Source of the DNA: Valencia hispanica
Lineage: Eukaryota > Chordata > Actinopteri > Cyprinodontiformes > Valenciidae
DNA length: 64,000 nt
Reading direction: 5' to 3'
NCBI GenBank assembly: GCA_963556495.2
Contig: OY747723.1
Span: 11,068,501-11,132,500 of the forward strand
A model generated the notes under the pieces. The model had not been told where the DNA came from and made no database searches. It saw only the letters and a list, made by a program, of their open reading frames with translations. This document shows positions 9,961 to 19,997 of the stretch, in pieces (the stretch's first letter is position 1; every line of letters begins with the position of its first letter). The translations under genes and the position numbers were made by a program.

Positions 9961-12900
9961 ATGAATGTCTCACAGGAGCGAAATTGTCCTCAACCGTCTA
10001 GTCAGGAAGATGAAGAATTTCAGATCAATGTACGTGACGAATTCAATAACATAGAGATCCGACACAACTTTGTCCGACCTGAGGGGGATCATCCGTGTCC
10101 GTACGAATTTCATAATCACATGATGAATATGCTCAGGGGTTTATCAGACCGGGTGACACCGCTGGTTAACACTAACGATATTGTGCAGATAGAGGTTAAT
10201 GGACCCGGCGTGTCTCGCAGCGTGACTTTCTCAGTCGATGAAGGGGGGAGTAACGTCATGCACCAGTTCGAAACGTTTTTATATTAATCTGATGCAATCC
10301 AATGCCGAAATAGCCTCAACAGAGCGTTTGGAGTTTGTAATTCAAACAGTGCGTGATCTTAGCGGAGGAGCTAGACGAAAAGCTGAAATGTCTCTCGATT
10401 GCGAGCTGATACACAAGAAGAGACGGCACCTATATATTGTGAACAATGATCGAGATGATAAACTGTGTTTTGCTATTAGCTTAGCCTGTGTTGCAGACCC
10501 TAGCCTCGGCTCCGATGCGGCTATACAGCTCGATAGAGAGTTGCAACAGCGTGCAGGCCTTTCAGAACACACCCCCGTCAGATCAGGCGATATCCACAAA
10601 TTTGAGAAGTTGTTGAACAGAAAAATAGTTGTTTTTATCAGAAGTGAGGGAGAGAGAGCTCTAGGGAAGATTCAGACCGACTTTGAGGACCGAAGTAGGA
10701 CTGTTTTTCTATTGCACTTCCGAGACCATTACTATGGGATCAAAAACTTGAAGGGTTTTATAGGGGCTCGGGATATTTGTCACTACTGTTTCGATCCTAT
10801 AGGGCATAAATACAATCATGTATGCAAAGGTTCGTGCGCTGTCTGCAATGATGCAGCGTGTGCTCAGGGGGTTACAAATCCAATTCTTTGTCATGACTGT
10901 AACAGATATTGTAAGAACCAGACGTGTTACGATAGACATAAAGTACCTGAGCTAAAACCCAGGGCGCGTGTGATGGTCAGTCATTGTGATCAGGTGAAGA
11001 AATGTTCCAACTGTGGGTTAAACTATAACCAGAGTCTCACAACAGGCAAGAAGCATGTGTGTCAAGGGAAGAAGTGTAGGATTTGTGGGGGTAAGCTTGA
11101 CAAGGACCAGCCAGCATCAGACCATAAATGTTATATCCAGACATGTTCTGTCGATACCGAAATAAGTGAGAAGGTGATTTTTTTACGATATTGAAACTTT
11201 CCCTGGTGCGCAGAGTGAGCATGTTCCATTTCTGATCTGTTCAAAGTCCACATCTGGTGAGGAGTGGTCAGCCTACGGCAGTGATTGTATTCGAGAGTTT
11301 ATTCGTGAAATCAGGAGGCCAGGCCGTCGGAATTACACATGTGTAGCCCATAATGCTAGAGCTTTTGATTCCTACCTTGTTCTGAATGCAATGACGGAGA
11401 TGGGTTTAAATCCTGACATCATTATGCAAGGGTGTAAAATTCTGAGCATCACTGATCCTGATTACGGTTTGAGGTTCATTGACAGCCTATCTTTCACTCC
11501 CATGAAGCTTAGTAAAATGCCTGAAGCCCTTGGTTTTCCTGACCATAGCAAGGGCTATTTCCCACACCGTTTCTCATCCTCTGACAATCTGAGCTATGTA
11601 GGTTCTTACCCGCTGCCATCATTTTACGGTGTTGAGCAAATGAATCGTGCTGAGCAGGAGGAATTCTATACATGGTACGCTGAGGTTAGCAAGGGCGTGT
11701 TTGACTTTAAAAAGGAGGCTCTCTTTTACTGTAAGAATGATGTGGAGATACTCCTACAAGGATGTACAAGGTTTTGGCAGGAGTTTTTTAACGACAGTGA
11801 GATTGACCCTTTTAACAGGATCACCATCGCAAGTGCTTGTATGAAAGTGTTTCAAAGTAATCATCTGAAGGCGGACACTCTCGCTGTTCCTTCACCGACA
11901 GACTACAGCGAACAGTTTAAAAAGTTTTCCACAGCTTCCATTGAGTGGTTAGAATATGTTGCAAATACAAGGAATGTTAGAATACAGCACGCTCTAAGGG
12001 GTGGTGAGAAAAAGATTGGACCATACTTTTTAGACGGTTACCTGGAGGTAGGGGAGCGTAAAATAGGGTTTGAGTTCCATGGCTGTGAGCATCATGGCTG
12101 CAGCACCTGTCGCTATCCGACAGCTGAGAGTCCATTGACCGGTGTGCCTTATGGGCAGCTCTACGCTGCGACCATGGAGAGGGAGCATGTGCTGAGGACT
12201 GTGTACGGTATAGAGCTCGAGGTGATGTGGGAACATGAGTGGGAAGAAATTAAGAAGAGTAACGCTGATGTGAAGCAGTTCGTGATGACCTACCAGGCTC
12301 CTGCACCACTTACCCCCCCGTGAAGCGCTTTTTGGAGGGCGTACATGTGCAGTCAGGTTGAGGTACTCTGCAGCCCCCGGTGAGCAGGTTCTTTACCAGG
12401 ACGTGTGTAGTCTTTACCCATTTGTTCAGAAGACGAAAAGCTTTCCTGTAGGGCACCCGATCATAATCAGGGAAAACTTTGATGATCCTAGAAATTATTA
12501 TGGATTTATCAAAGCAGTCATTTCACCACCTCGTGGTCTTTATTTCCCCATTCTACCATTCAGAACAGATCATGGAAAGCTTGTATTCACCCTCTGTCGC
12601 ACATGTGCATTGGAGAACAATCAGACACATAGGTGCACCCACACTGACACTGAGAGAGCCTTAACAGGTGTATGGGTGTCTGAAGAGGTTAAAGAAGCCC
12701 TTTCACACGGCTACAGAATCGATCAGATCATTGAGGTGTGGCCCTTTGAGCAGCATAGTGATCAGATCTTTGCAAAGTATGTCAACTCCTTTTTGAAGAC
12801 CAAGCAGGAAGCTTCAGGTTATCCCGAGGGTGTAGAGAGCGAGGAGGACAGACAGAAATACATCCAGGATTTCATGGCGAATCAGGGTGTAGAGTTAGAC

Positions 12901-13656
12901 CCTGAAAAAATTAAAGTAAACCCGGCAAAGCGTCAAGTAGCCAAGCTGTGTTTGAATTCACTTTAGGGGAAGTTTGCTCAAAAAAATGACCAAACCCAAA
13001 CCTCAATCATTAAACACCCTGACAAGTTTTTTGAGTTCCTGTTTTCAGGGAAGTTCGTTGTGACATACTTCTTTCTGAACCCCAAGATGGTTATGATTCA
13101 ATGGAGGTACAACAAAAACTGTGTAACGCCCCCTAACAAAACCACCAATGTGTTCATTGCCGCATTTACAACAGCTTACGCACGACTAGAGTTATTCAGA
13201 TACCTACACCAGCTCCAAGAACGGGTACTCTACCTTGACACAGACAGTATGATCTATGTTGTGCGTGAAGGCGAGAGCTCTCTGCCGACAGATAGCTATT
13301 TGGGTGACTTGACAAACGAGCTCCCTCCAGGGGACACCATTCAGGAGTTTGTTGCCGCGGGGCCAAAGAGTTACTCGTATCAGACAAAGCACAGGGGGAA
13401 GGTTGTGATGAGAGCAAAGGGGATATCGCGAACCATAGAATGCTGTGAAAGGGTGAATTGTGATACAATGACGGGACTTGTTGACGGTTACCTGGGTGGT
13501 GAGAGAGGGGAGGTACTCAAAGCACCGCAGCATTTCATCAAACGTGATAAAAACGGGTTCCATCTGAGGAATCACTCATTTACCAAAACTTTCAGGGTGG
13601 TCTATGACAAGCGGAGGTTGTTCCCAGACAGAACGACGCTACCATTTGGTTTTTGA
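9961..13656 (+). pseudogene. polB: Polinton protein-primed DNA polymerase B, three frameshifts and one stop
   Basis: Replicates the element from a terminal protein in viral factories or the nucleus. The reading is spread over three frames: 9961-10287, then 10238-11194, then about 11184-12323, then about 12324-13656. In the last segment TAG at 12964-12966 replaces a tryptophan position. The N-terminal part has several Cys-x2-Cys clusters (about 10780-11100). Exonuclease motif DIE is at 11187-11195, an HNARAFD motif lies near 11350-11370 and a YCKNDVE motif near 11730. Polymerase motif A DVCSLYP is at 12400-12420, motif B KLCLNS lies just before the stop and motif C YLDTDS is at 13231-13248. 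Catalytic residues are all present, so the gene decayed recently or the indels (several at T or C runs) are sequence errors. It is preceded by the spliced TIR leader. Confidence 0.9.
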
Positions 13657-13668
13657 GGGGGGGGGGAA

Positions 13669-14351
13669 ATGCATCGTCAGGGTGAACTGGAAGCGATTAA
13701 CTTTGACCCAAGATTTAAAACTCCTTTTTCAAGTCTTGTGGTAGGCCCGAGTGGCTGTGGGAAGTCTTTTTTTGTAAAAAATTTTAGATTAATTGTCTAC
13801 ATGTGATGGATTCTGTACCTGAAAACATTGTTTGGATCTACACTTCATTCCAACCATTGTATACGGAGTTGATGAAGATTAATAAATCAATTAAATTCAT
13901 CGAAGGATTGCCTCATTCCTTTGAAGATGATGTTTTATTCCCCCCAGATCAATCGCATCTATTGATTCTCGATGATGTACTCTTTCAAGCAGCTGAGCAT
14001 CCAGAGGTCGTGAAAATATTCACGCAATATCGACACCATAGAAACATGAGCGTTATGATGTTGACTCAGAATGTGTTTCTCAAGGGGAAACATACTCGAA
14101 CTATAAGTCTTAATTGTAATTATATGGTCTTGTTTAAAAACCCACGTGACAGATTGCAGGTAGCAAATTTAGCCCGTCAAATTTTCCCTGGACAGAAGCC
14201 CTTTTTCATGGAGAGTTTTGAAGATGCTACGAGCCAACCACACGGCTATTTATGTGTAGACCTAACCCCTGACACACCAGACCAATACAGGCTCAGGACA
14301 GGTTTACTTCCTGGACAGTGGCCGGCTGTTTACATAGCTAAGAACAAGTGA
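13669..14351 (+). pseudogene. FtsK/HerA-type genome-packaging ATPase, frameshifted
   Basis: Powers DNA entry into the capsid in Polinton-type viruses. The start ATG at 13669 follows the polymerase stop by 12 bases, across a long G run. The first 45 codons hold the Walker A motif GPSGCGKS (13744-13767). That frame stops at 13804-13806, and the remaining protein continues in another frame, open from 13788 to 14351, with a Walker B segment LLILDDV near 13960 and a sensor-like MLTQNV motif near 14060. The frame change falls in an A/T-rich run at about 13770-13787. Total length, about 225 residues, is normal for the family. Confidence 0.85.
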
Positions 14352-14356
14352 CCAGC

Positions 14357-14694
14357 ATGTCGGCACGCATAAAAAGAAATGCACCGTTACTAGGGGCTCT
14401 TTTTCATTCCACACCCCAGAAACGTAAAGATATCCTAACTCATTGTTCTCCCGACTTTCTACAAACCTTGTGCGAGATTGCTTTAAATGTGCTGAAAGGG
14501 AACATCAAGCTGTCCACAACACAATACAACAGACTTAAGAAGCAGAAAAAATCCTCAGGCTGTTGGCTGATCGGAAGGTGGGGTTAAAGCGCAAACGACA
14601 GACATTGAGAACCCAGACAGGAGGAATTCTCCCGCTGATTGCAGCTGTAATACCGTTTCTCGGCAAATTGGTGGCTGGAATATTCCGCCGGTAG
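14357..14694 (+). pseudogene. Small basic/hydrophobic Polinton protein, frameshifted
   Basis: The start ATG at 14357 lies just after the ATPase stop. The first frame runs to 14587 as a basic, helical protein. Near 14545-14555, in a run of six A, the likely frame switches, and the second frame ends at 14694 with a basic stretch and then a glycine-led hydrophobic segment (GGILPLIAAVIPFLG). A basic domain with a hydrophobic tail and the position after the ATPase match a small conserved Polinton protein of unknown role, perhaps a minor virion or membrane-active component. That role is a guess. Confidence 0.6.
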
Positions 14695-15351
14695 ATGTGT
14701 ATTATGACACTGAGAGCATCACAGAAAATGTTTCTAGTCTCGCCGCATCAATTAAATCGTCTGAAGCAACGGGATAACTCCGGAACCATACGAGAGAAGG
14801 CTCAGGATGACGCTGATGAGGACATGCAGGCAATATTGGATGACCCAAACAGTGCATCGTTCGAGAAAATTAAACGCTACCACGCATTACTTCAGAAATA
14901 CCTAACCCTCCTTAAGCAAGGAGAGAACGAAGAGCCGCGTGTCACCCTATCGCTGCAGAGAGACCGTGCGAATGATGACCCCCCGAAGGACAACCAGATC
15001 GTTAGCGGGTATAGCCGAGGTTTAGACGGTCTAGACTCCGCAGAGACCTCTTCTACACCTGCCGTTGAGAGTGTCGTGGATGAGAGGGCTGGCAGGAAAT
15101 CAAAAAATAAAAAGCGCGTATTGATGTCACCAGTTTGGCCGTCTTTAAAGGCTCCAACTGCTACAAAACGCCGGGAAAGAAGGAGGTCGTTCATGATGTC
15201 ACCAGTTTGGCCTCAGAATGCACAGGTACCACGCAGAAAGCGTAAGAGTGTTACGTTATCACCCCTCTGGACCAGAGCGGAAGATCATTTCAGTAAAAAG
15301 TCTCTTCGTAAGGCAAACCGAGCCCCCAGCTGGCTCACATTCTCCCCCTAG
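14695..15351 (+). CDS. Conserved Polinton protein with three basic-SPxW repeats
   Basis: 218 codons, starting directly at the stop of the previous gene. The N-terminal third (KMFLVSPHQLNRLK and the following acidic helical segment to about residue 75) resembles a protein found next to the ATPase in many Polintons. The C-terminal third carries three repeats in which a basic cluster precedes an SP(V/L)W motif: at residues about 141-146, 164-169 and 182-187. The protein ends shortly before the poly(A) signal, making it the last gene of the rightward arm. Function unknown; a basic tail suggests DNA or capsid binding. Confidence 0.65.
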   Translation: MCIMTLRASQKMFLVSPHQLNRLKQRDNSGTIREKAQDDADEDMQAILDDPNSASFEKIKRYHALLQKYLTLLKQGENEEPRVTLSLQRDRANDDPPKDNQIVSGYSRGLDGLDSAETSSTPAVESVVDERAGRKSKNKKRVLMSPVWPSLKAPTATKRRERRRSFMMSPVWPQNAQVPRRKRKSVTLSPLWTRAEDHFSKKSLRKANRAPSWLTFSP

Positions 15352-15387
15352 CTGCATGATTACTGAACAAGCGTTGTTTCTTTTCAC

Positions 15388-15393
15388 AATAAA
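15388..15393 (+). terminator. Poly(A) signal of the rightward arm
   Basis: AATAAA 36 bases after the last rightward stop codon. Confidence 0.65.
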
Positions 15394-15426
15394 CGATATC
15401 TGTTCACATAATTTCATGCGTACAGG

Positions 15427-15432
15427 TTTATT
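15427..15432 (-). terminator. Poly(A) signal of the leftward arm
   Basis: AATAAA on the minus strand, 52 bases past the protease stop. With the signal at 15388 it makes the two transcription units overlap by a few tens of bases. Confidence 0.65.
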
Positions 15433-15483
15433 TCGTTCGTAACATCATAACGCTAATACATTTGATGCATATTCTCATACATT

Positions 15484-16026
15484 TCAAAACCCGTAACAAT
15501 CTTTAAACACATCTAGAGAACAGGTTCTATGCGTGAAAAACGTTGTGTTTCGCTTCATAGTACATTTTACATACTTTTTGACAAAGTTAGATACAATCTC
15601 ATCATTTGATTCAGGAATTTGACAATACTTTGATAAAACTTGTTGCATGGAGAGACCACAGGCTCTATGGCATAAATAATAAATACAGTGATGCCCACAA
15701 ACAGAAGATTGAACGCTCTGAAATTGTTGGTTATGATACATTATCACAGACGAACGATCTTTCAAAAAATCCAAAATGGATGAAGGGTAATAGACAAATT
15801 CTGGCGAGTACCCGTAAGAGTCAAAAAACGTTGCTTTACCACCCTCTTCCAGAGTGAGGGCTAGCCAGTGTTCCCCAGGCATGTTAGAAGGGTGTGTATT
15901 GACGATAAAATAAGCCGGTCTGGGGAATGTTAGTGGTAGCAGCTCCAGTTGGTCGCTGGCCCATACACCGCAGAAAAGCTTCCCAAGCAGATGACTGAGT
16001 ATCGCATCGAGTTCGTGATTATTCAT
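15484..16026 (-). CDS. Adenain-like maturation cysteine protease
   Basis: 180 codons, open. Adenain-family proteases cut capsid precursors during virion maturation. The catalytic residues can be placed in order: His53 in GEHWLAL, Asp69 in FFDSYG, Gln103 in the NQQFQS stretch and Cys110 in SSVCGHHC, with seven residues between Gln and Cys positions counted inclusively as in adenain. The ATG is 12 bases after the major capsid stop, so it is the last gene of the leftward capsid cluster (penton, pVI-like, major capsid, protease). Nothing suggests decay. Confidence 0.9.
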   Translation of the reverse strand: MNNHELDAILSHLLGKLFCGVWASDQLELLPLTFPRPAYFIVNTHPSNMPGEHWLALTLEEGGKATFFDSYGYSPEFVYYPSSILDFLKDRSSVIMYHNQQFQSVQSSVCGHHCIYYLCHRACGLSMQQVLSKYCQIPESNDEIVSNFVKKYVKCTMKRNTTFFTHRTCSLDVFKDCYGF

Positions 16027-16038
16027 GTTTCCAAATGG

Positions 16039-17306
16039 TTAATAATAATCCACCAAAACTCTTCTTTTAGAGTCTATTTCCAGGATGGAGTCGTAGCACG
16101 CGTATACAATCAGCGTTGTTGTGTGCGGTAACGGAGTTCTGAATCTCATTTCTAGCCTAATGTTACCACTGCGTACTGGTGATAGTGCTTCAGATTCAGC
16201 ACATGGGTCGAGATTAAAAGCAAATAATGCGTAACCCGTGTTAAAGTCCTCCCTAGTTATGCTTAGGGGGAGATCCTTTAAATGCCTCCCTGTGGATGTA
16301 AACAGGTTGTAATATTCTCGTACAGAATTACCCTGATCGAAGTTGGGCTGGAAGGCCTTAGCAGGAATCTGTCTACCATCACGGGACAGAGCTAGATACT
16401 CCATATTATAATGGTTGAATGAAAACGGATTCAAATTGCGCACTCCTGTGAAGGCCTGGTGATTGACCATCGAAATAACCACATATTTAGGTGTCATACC
16501 CAAGAACAGGTTCTCCTGAGTGCATATTCTTGAATGTTCAGGTAAAGAGTATGTTTTTACATTTACACGTGATACCGGGTACAAAGCATTTCCTTTCATT
16601 AATGCGGTCTCATGACCGAGCCGTACGGCGGGAGATACAGTCACCTTTTTGACAAAGAGAGCTGCACCTAAAATCCATAGTTTGAAAGTAGAATCTGCAG
16701 CACCCATAAGACAGAATGCATCGCTTGCTCGGGTTAGCTTAATTCTCATGTCAACAGAGTTCAAAAGTAGTCTTTCACAGAATAATATGTCAGCATGAAT
16801 CGGTCCTAGCAGGTGCACCTCTCGAGATTGGGGTGTAAAGGAGGCACGTTGGTTTAATCCTTCATTCAGTCCATCAATAGTCTCTGTAGAATCCATTTCA
16901 TCGGCTGTATCTTTATAAAAAAGCCCTGCACTGAACTGGCTTTTAAGGGTTTGATCTGAATAATTAAGCAATGTTTCGATCATAGCTCTATAAGGATGCG
17001 TAGCGCTGGACTGCGATATTAAACGGTCTCCAAGGGTTACATCACATTGGGAAAAAATTGTGTTCAGAGGGTAGTTAATTAAGCCGACCTTAGCGTCACG
17101 AGCCATGGGCGATCCGTTAGCATTGCTAATTTTAACTCTGAGATGGATCAACATGTCATATAAATCGGTCCTCCATCGGTGATGGCCGAAAGGGGTGAAA
17201 TCTCAGTGTACAGCTTATCCTCTACCGATAATTGAGTCATAGGCGCTGAAAATAAGTCAAGCTCACCGAGCGTACACTCTCCCGATTTGACGTGTAGTAG
17301 AGCCAT
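16039..17306 (-). pseudogene. Major capsid protein (double jelly-roll), broken near the N-terminus
   Basis: Forms the hexon-like capsomers. The family start is the ATG at 17304-17306 (MALLHVKSGE), followed by about 50 codons through a GGPI motif; that frame stops near 17150. The rest of the protein, 371 codons, is open from 17154 to 16039 in another frame. Compared with the usual Polinton capsid protein, the segment between the GGPI motif and the LIHLRVKI strand appears shortened, so the break looks like a small out-of-frame deletion and not a single-base slip. The remaining jelly-roll body and C-terminus (EMRFRTPLP, LVDYY end) look normal. Spacing to its neighbours is 12 bases on both sides. 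Confidence 0.85.
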
Positions 17307-17318
17307 ATTCCTATTCAG

Positions 17319-17765
17319 TTAAAATATGTCAGAGCCTTTGCCGGACTTCCTTCCCCTCTGCCTGCTCACCCTGAGTGGTTTCTTTTTCTTTGTCTTGGCT
17401 TGTTTTCTAGTCATCCAAACACGCTCTCCAGGGGGTCTCTTTCGACCTCGTCTTGATAAGATCATTATTCCTGAACCTTCCTGAGCATCTGAATTCTGAC
17501 CGATCTTGCTCTTGATTTTATCGACCGCCCTCCCAAAGACGTCCGAAGCTATATTCGATGCTGCAGCTTTAAGGTGCGGTTTAGCAATCGACACTCCTTT
17601 CTTAACAAATGGGGATATAAACCGGAAGAGGCGGGCAAACACAGATCCAAATCCACGACCATACATGACAGGCTGTCCTGAAAACCCGGGTAGCTCTCCA
17701 CCCGTCTGGTTCACATAATATTGGACAAACCGCGTTGGTTCTTGTCTGTGTGTTAAGTATGCCAT
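17319..17765 (-). CDS. pVI-like minor capsid protein
   Basis: 148 codons, open. The N-terminus (YYVNQTGG, then a glycine-rich FSGQPVMYGRGFGS stretch) and a following amphipathic region (residues about 40-80) are typical of the minor capsid or cement proteins of Polintons, compared with adenovirus pVI/pX. The C-terminal 50 residues are strongly basic (RRGRKR, KTKKKK, RQRGRK), suiting DNA or capsid-interior contact. The start overlaps the penton stop by 13 bases and the stop lies 12 bases before the major capsid start. Confidence 0.7.
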   Translation of the reverse strand: MAYLTHRQEPTRFVQYYVNQTGGELPGFSGQPVMYGRGFGSVFARLFRFISPFVKKGVSIAKPHLKAAASNIASDVFGRAVDKIKSKIGQNSDAQEGSGIMILSRRGRKRPPGERVWMTRKQAKTKKKKPLRVSRQRGRKSGKGSDIF

Positions 17766-18562
17766 TTTACCGCAGGTGTCAAAACTGGTTTAAAGTGCAG
17801 CTTCACGATCGTCTTCCCGTATACAAAGTTCACACACTCGTTACGATCTGTTTTTACCTGTATGCAGATTGTCTTGATATAGCTTTTTGAAACGGGGAGG
17901 TAATGTACTGTGTTATACCTCACACCAATCACGTCACCGAATTTACCATTTATGTTTACGACTCCGAGCAGAGGTGAGTGACTGTCACCAACAGTTTGGA
18001 AATGGATTATGTCTGTGTAGACAAACAGGTTATATACACCAGTGCCGAGATCCGCTGGGTGGGGCGCAGGTCTGTTGGAGATGGTCCACCATTCGTCAGC
18101 GTTCAAACCGAGCATGATGGAGAGAGGGCTGCTAGCTCGAATTTTGTACCTTCCATCCCCCCTGAAGTCAAATTTTTTCGAGACATTATTGTAGGAGAGA
18201 TCGATGCTCCTGTCATATTTCTTCACGGCTGGGACTAGAGCATCTGAGAGGTCTTGAGGTCTCTCAAAATACCCCCCTCCGGAAAACTTGGACCTGGCGT
18301 ATTCTATACGTGGTGTATTCCTCTCATCTTTAGATTTGTCTCCCACCTCATAAACAACCTTCTTTAAATCAATGTATGAATGCTGATCCGACAGGTTATA
18401 CCATGTATGAGGGTAGACAATTTCACACAGTCCCACTAGCCAATCTCCACTTAGCTCAATAGCCTTGGGAAGGTCTGTAGTATAATTTGAGCTCGTGTTA
18501 TCTTTAAATACCTCTCCGCTGGCGTTGGAAGGTAGAGTTACATAGAACCCCTCATCAGACAT
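17753..18562 (-). CDS. Penton (single jelly-roll minor capsid protein)
   Basis: 269 codons, open. In Polintons and relatives this protein fills the capsid vertices. The N-terminus (FYVTLPSNAS, then SNYTTDLPK) and the WLVGLCEIVYPHTWYN segment match the family pattern; length is normal. It is the first gene of the leftward capsid cluster, with a TATA-like box about 85 bases upstream at 18646-18652. Confidence 0.8.
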   Translation of the reverse strand: MSDEGFYVTLPSNASGEVFKDNTSSNYTTDLPKAIELSGDWLVGLCEIVYPHTWYNLSDQHSYIDLKKVVYEVGDKSKDERNTPRIEYARSKFSGGGYFERPQDLSDALVPAVKKYDRSIDLSYNNVSKKFDFRGDGRYKIRASSPLSIMLGLNADEWWTISNRPAPHPADLGTGVYNLFVYTDIIHFQTVGDSHSPLLGVVNINGKFGDVIGVRYNTVHYLPVSKSYIKTICIQVKTDRNECVNFVYGKTIVKLHFKPVLTPAVKWHT

Positions 18563-18645
18563 TGTGAATTTGACGGAGCAAAAAAGTCATCTAAAGGCTT
18601 TGGAGGGTAAGGTTTACTAATTATTCATAGTCTGTAGAACCCCCG

Positions 18646-18652
18646 CTTTATA
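18646..18652 (-). promoter_or_regulatory. TATA-like box of the capsid cluster
   Basis: TATAAAG on the minus strand followed by a GC-rich initiator region, 84 bases before the penton ATG. The CCAAT/GC-box module of the TIR promoters is absent here, which would fit separate (late) control. Confidence 0.55.
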
Positions 18653-18690
18653 GTGAATTGACGATGTGTTACACGGTTTTGTGGGCGATA

Positions 18691-19782
18691 TTATTTGACA
18701 CTTTTAACATCTGATGCTCTGACCCAACTGTTGAATTCTTCAGGCCAATTTCTCCACCTCACAAAGACTTGGTCCTCCCCGTTGACTCTCCGTCGCTTTA
18801 AAATCTTGTCCACGTTATACACCTGCTCACCATTAATTTTTACTTTCTGCAATTCGGCCTCATAAAACGATCCGTGTATTCGATCCTGATCATAATCAAC
18901 TAACTCGTACACTGGGGGGTAGCGGAGTATGCATTGGTCAACCGTAAATATTTCATCTGTGAAGCTGTTCTCATATTTCTTATCAAATACCCCACGTAGC
19001 TTTGATATTCTGACCAGATCCCCTTTCTTAAACTTTGTCTTTATTTTACCAGAGTCTATCGATGGGGTGATGCAATAGAGGTTTTTCATGACTTGAGGAG
19101 TATTCTCTGACGTCACTTGCATAGGTGTCATCTTAATGCTCATGTGGAAGCTGTGTTTGTAACTCTCCACTAGCTTTTGAAGGACGTCGATGCACCGGAA
19201 GGTGTTATTAGCGGTGAAATATCTCCACATTCTACCCTTCAGAGTGCGATTGAAGCGCTCAACAACAGATGCCTTTAGATCACTGGCTGTACTAAAGTGG
19301 GTAATACCATATTTCTTCATCATTAACTTAAATTGTTTATTATAAAACTCTTTACCAGCATCTGTCTGTAATTTTTGTGGAATTTGACTCTCTTGAAAAA
19401 CGGATTCAAACCCCTTAACGACCTCACACCCCGTCTTTCTTTTTAAAGCACGCACATACGCCTTTTTTGAAAAGACATCAATCACCGTTAGTAAATAGTT
19501 GAATCCGTCGTTATGTGTCGCCAAGGCTTGCATGTCACATAAGTCGGCCTGGAATTGCTTCAAGGGTTTGGTTACAAAAACACGATTCCGGGGAAACTTA
19601 ACTCGTGCAGGTTTATGCAACGTGTAGGTGTCCTCGCCTGAAAGAAAGTCTTTTACTTTTTCGACACCAATCACACGCCCTTCTCTGTCCTTTAAACCCC
19701 TTCTCAATCTGTCAACACACCCATAGCTCCCCGGATGGGCGGGGTCATAGTATGCATTGGTCAACACCCTCTGTTTTGACAT
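18691..19782 (-). CDS. Retroviral-type integrase with chromodomain
   Basis: 363 codons, open. Inserts the element into chromosomes. The N-terminal 70 residues include a PGSYGCVDRL segment. The catalytic triad reads Asp80 (QADLCDM), Asp141 (LQTDAGKEF) and Glu175 (SVVERFNRT). I count 33 residues between the second Asp and Glu, two fewer than the usual 35, because of a shorter loop before DLKAS. The last 45 residues form a chromodomain with the aromatic pattern of VYNVDKIL, VRWRNW and SWVRAS, which may steer insertion to modified histones. It is transcribed leftward, between the capsid cluster and the accessory genes. Confidence 0.92.
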   Translation of the reverse strand: MSKQRVLTNAYYDPAHPGSYGCVDRLRRGLKDREGRVIGVEKVKDFLSGEDTYTLHKPARVKFPRNRVFVTKPLKQFQADLCDMQALATHNDGFNYLLTVIDVFSKKAYVRALKRKTGCEVVKGFESVFQESQIPQKLQTDAGKEFYNKQFKLMMKKYGITHFSTASDLKASVVERFNRTLKGRMWRYFTANNTFRCIDVLQKLVESYKHSFHMSIKMTPMQVTSENTPQVMKNLYCITPSIDSGKIKTKFKKGDLVRISKLRGVFDKKYENSFTDEIFTVDQCILRYPPVYELVDYDQDRIHGSFYEAELQKVKINGEQVYNVDKILKRRRVNGEDQVFVRWRNWPEEFNSWVRASDVKSVK

Positions 19783-19875
19783 TTTACTGTCGAATGATAG
19801 TACAGGAGAACGGCTAGTGTAATTTAACCCTTGTATTAATCAGATAGATGAACCATATGATTGGATCAAAGTTTT

Positions 19876-19881
19876 TTTATT
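19876..19881 (-). terminator. Poly(A) signal of the accessory genes
   Basis: AATAAA on the minus strand 117 bases past the accessory stop at 19998, in an AT-rich gap before the integrase. It suggests the accessory genes form their own transcription unit. Confidence 0.5.
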
Positions 19882-19997
19882 ACAAGTTTAAAACCATAGC
19901 ATTTCACAATTATAAAAACAAATGAAAAAAAACAAAACACGTCAGGATTAAACTAGAGCATTTATATCAGAGGAGATATAACCAAAATTAGTACATA

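Noticed and set aside
13196..13575. Minus-strand frames across the polymerase palm region
   Set aside because: They overlap the conserved YLDTDS region and have no motifs of their own.
15606..16131. Plus-strand frames over the protease
   Set aside because: Shadows of the protease, whose catalytic residues are clear on the minus strand.
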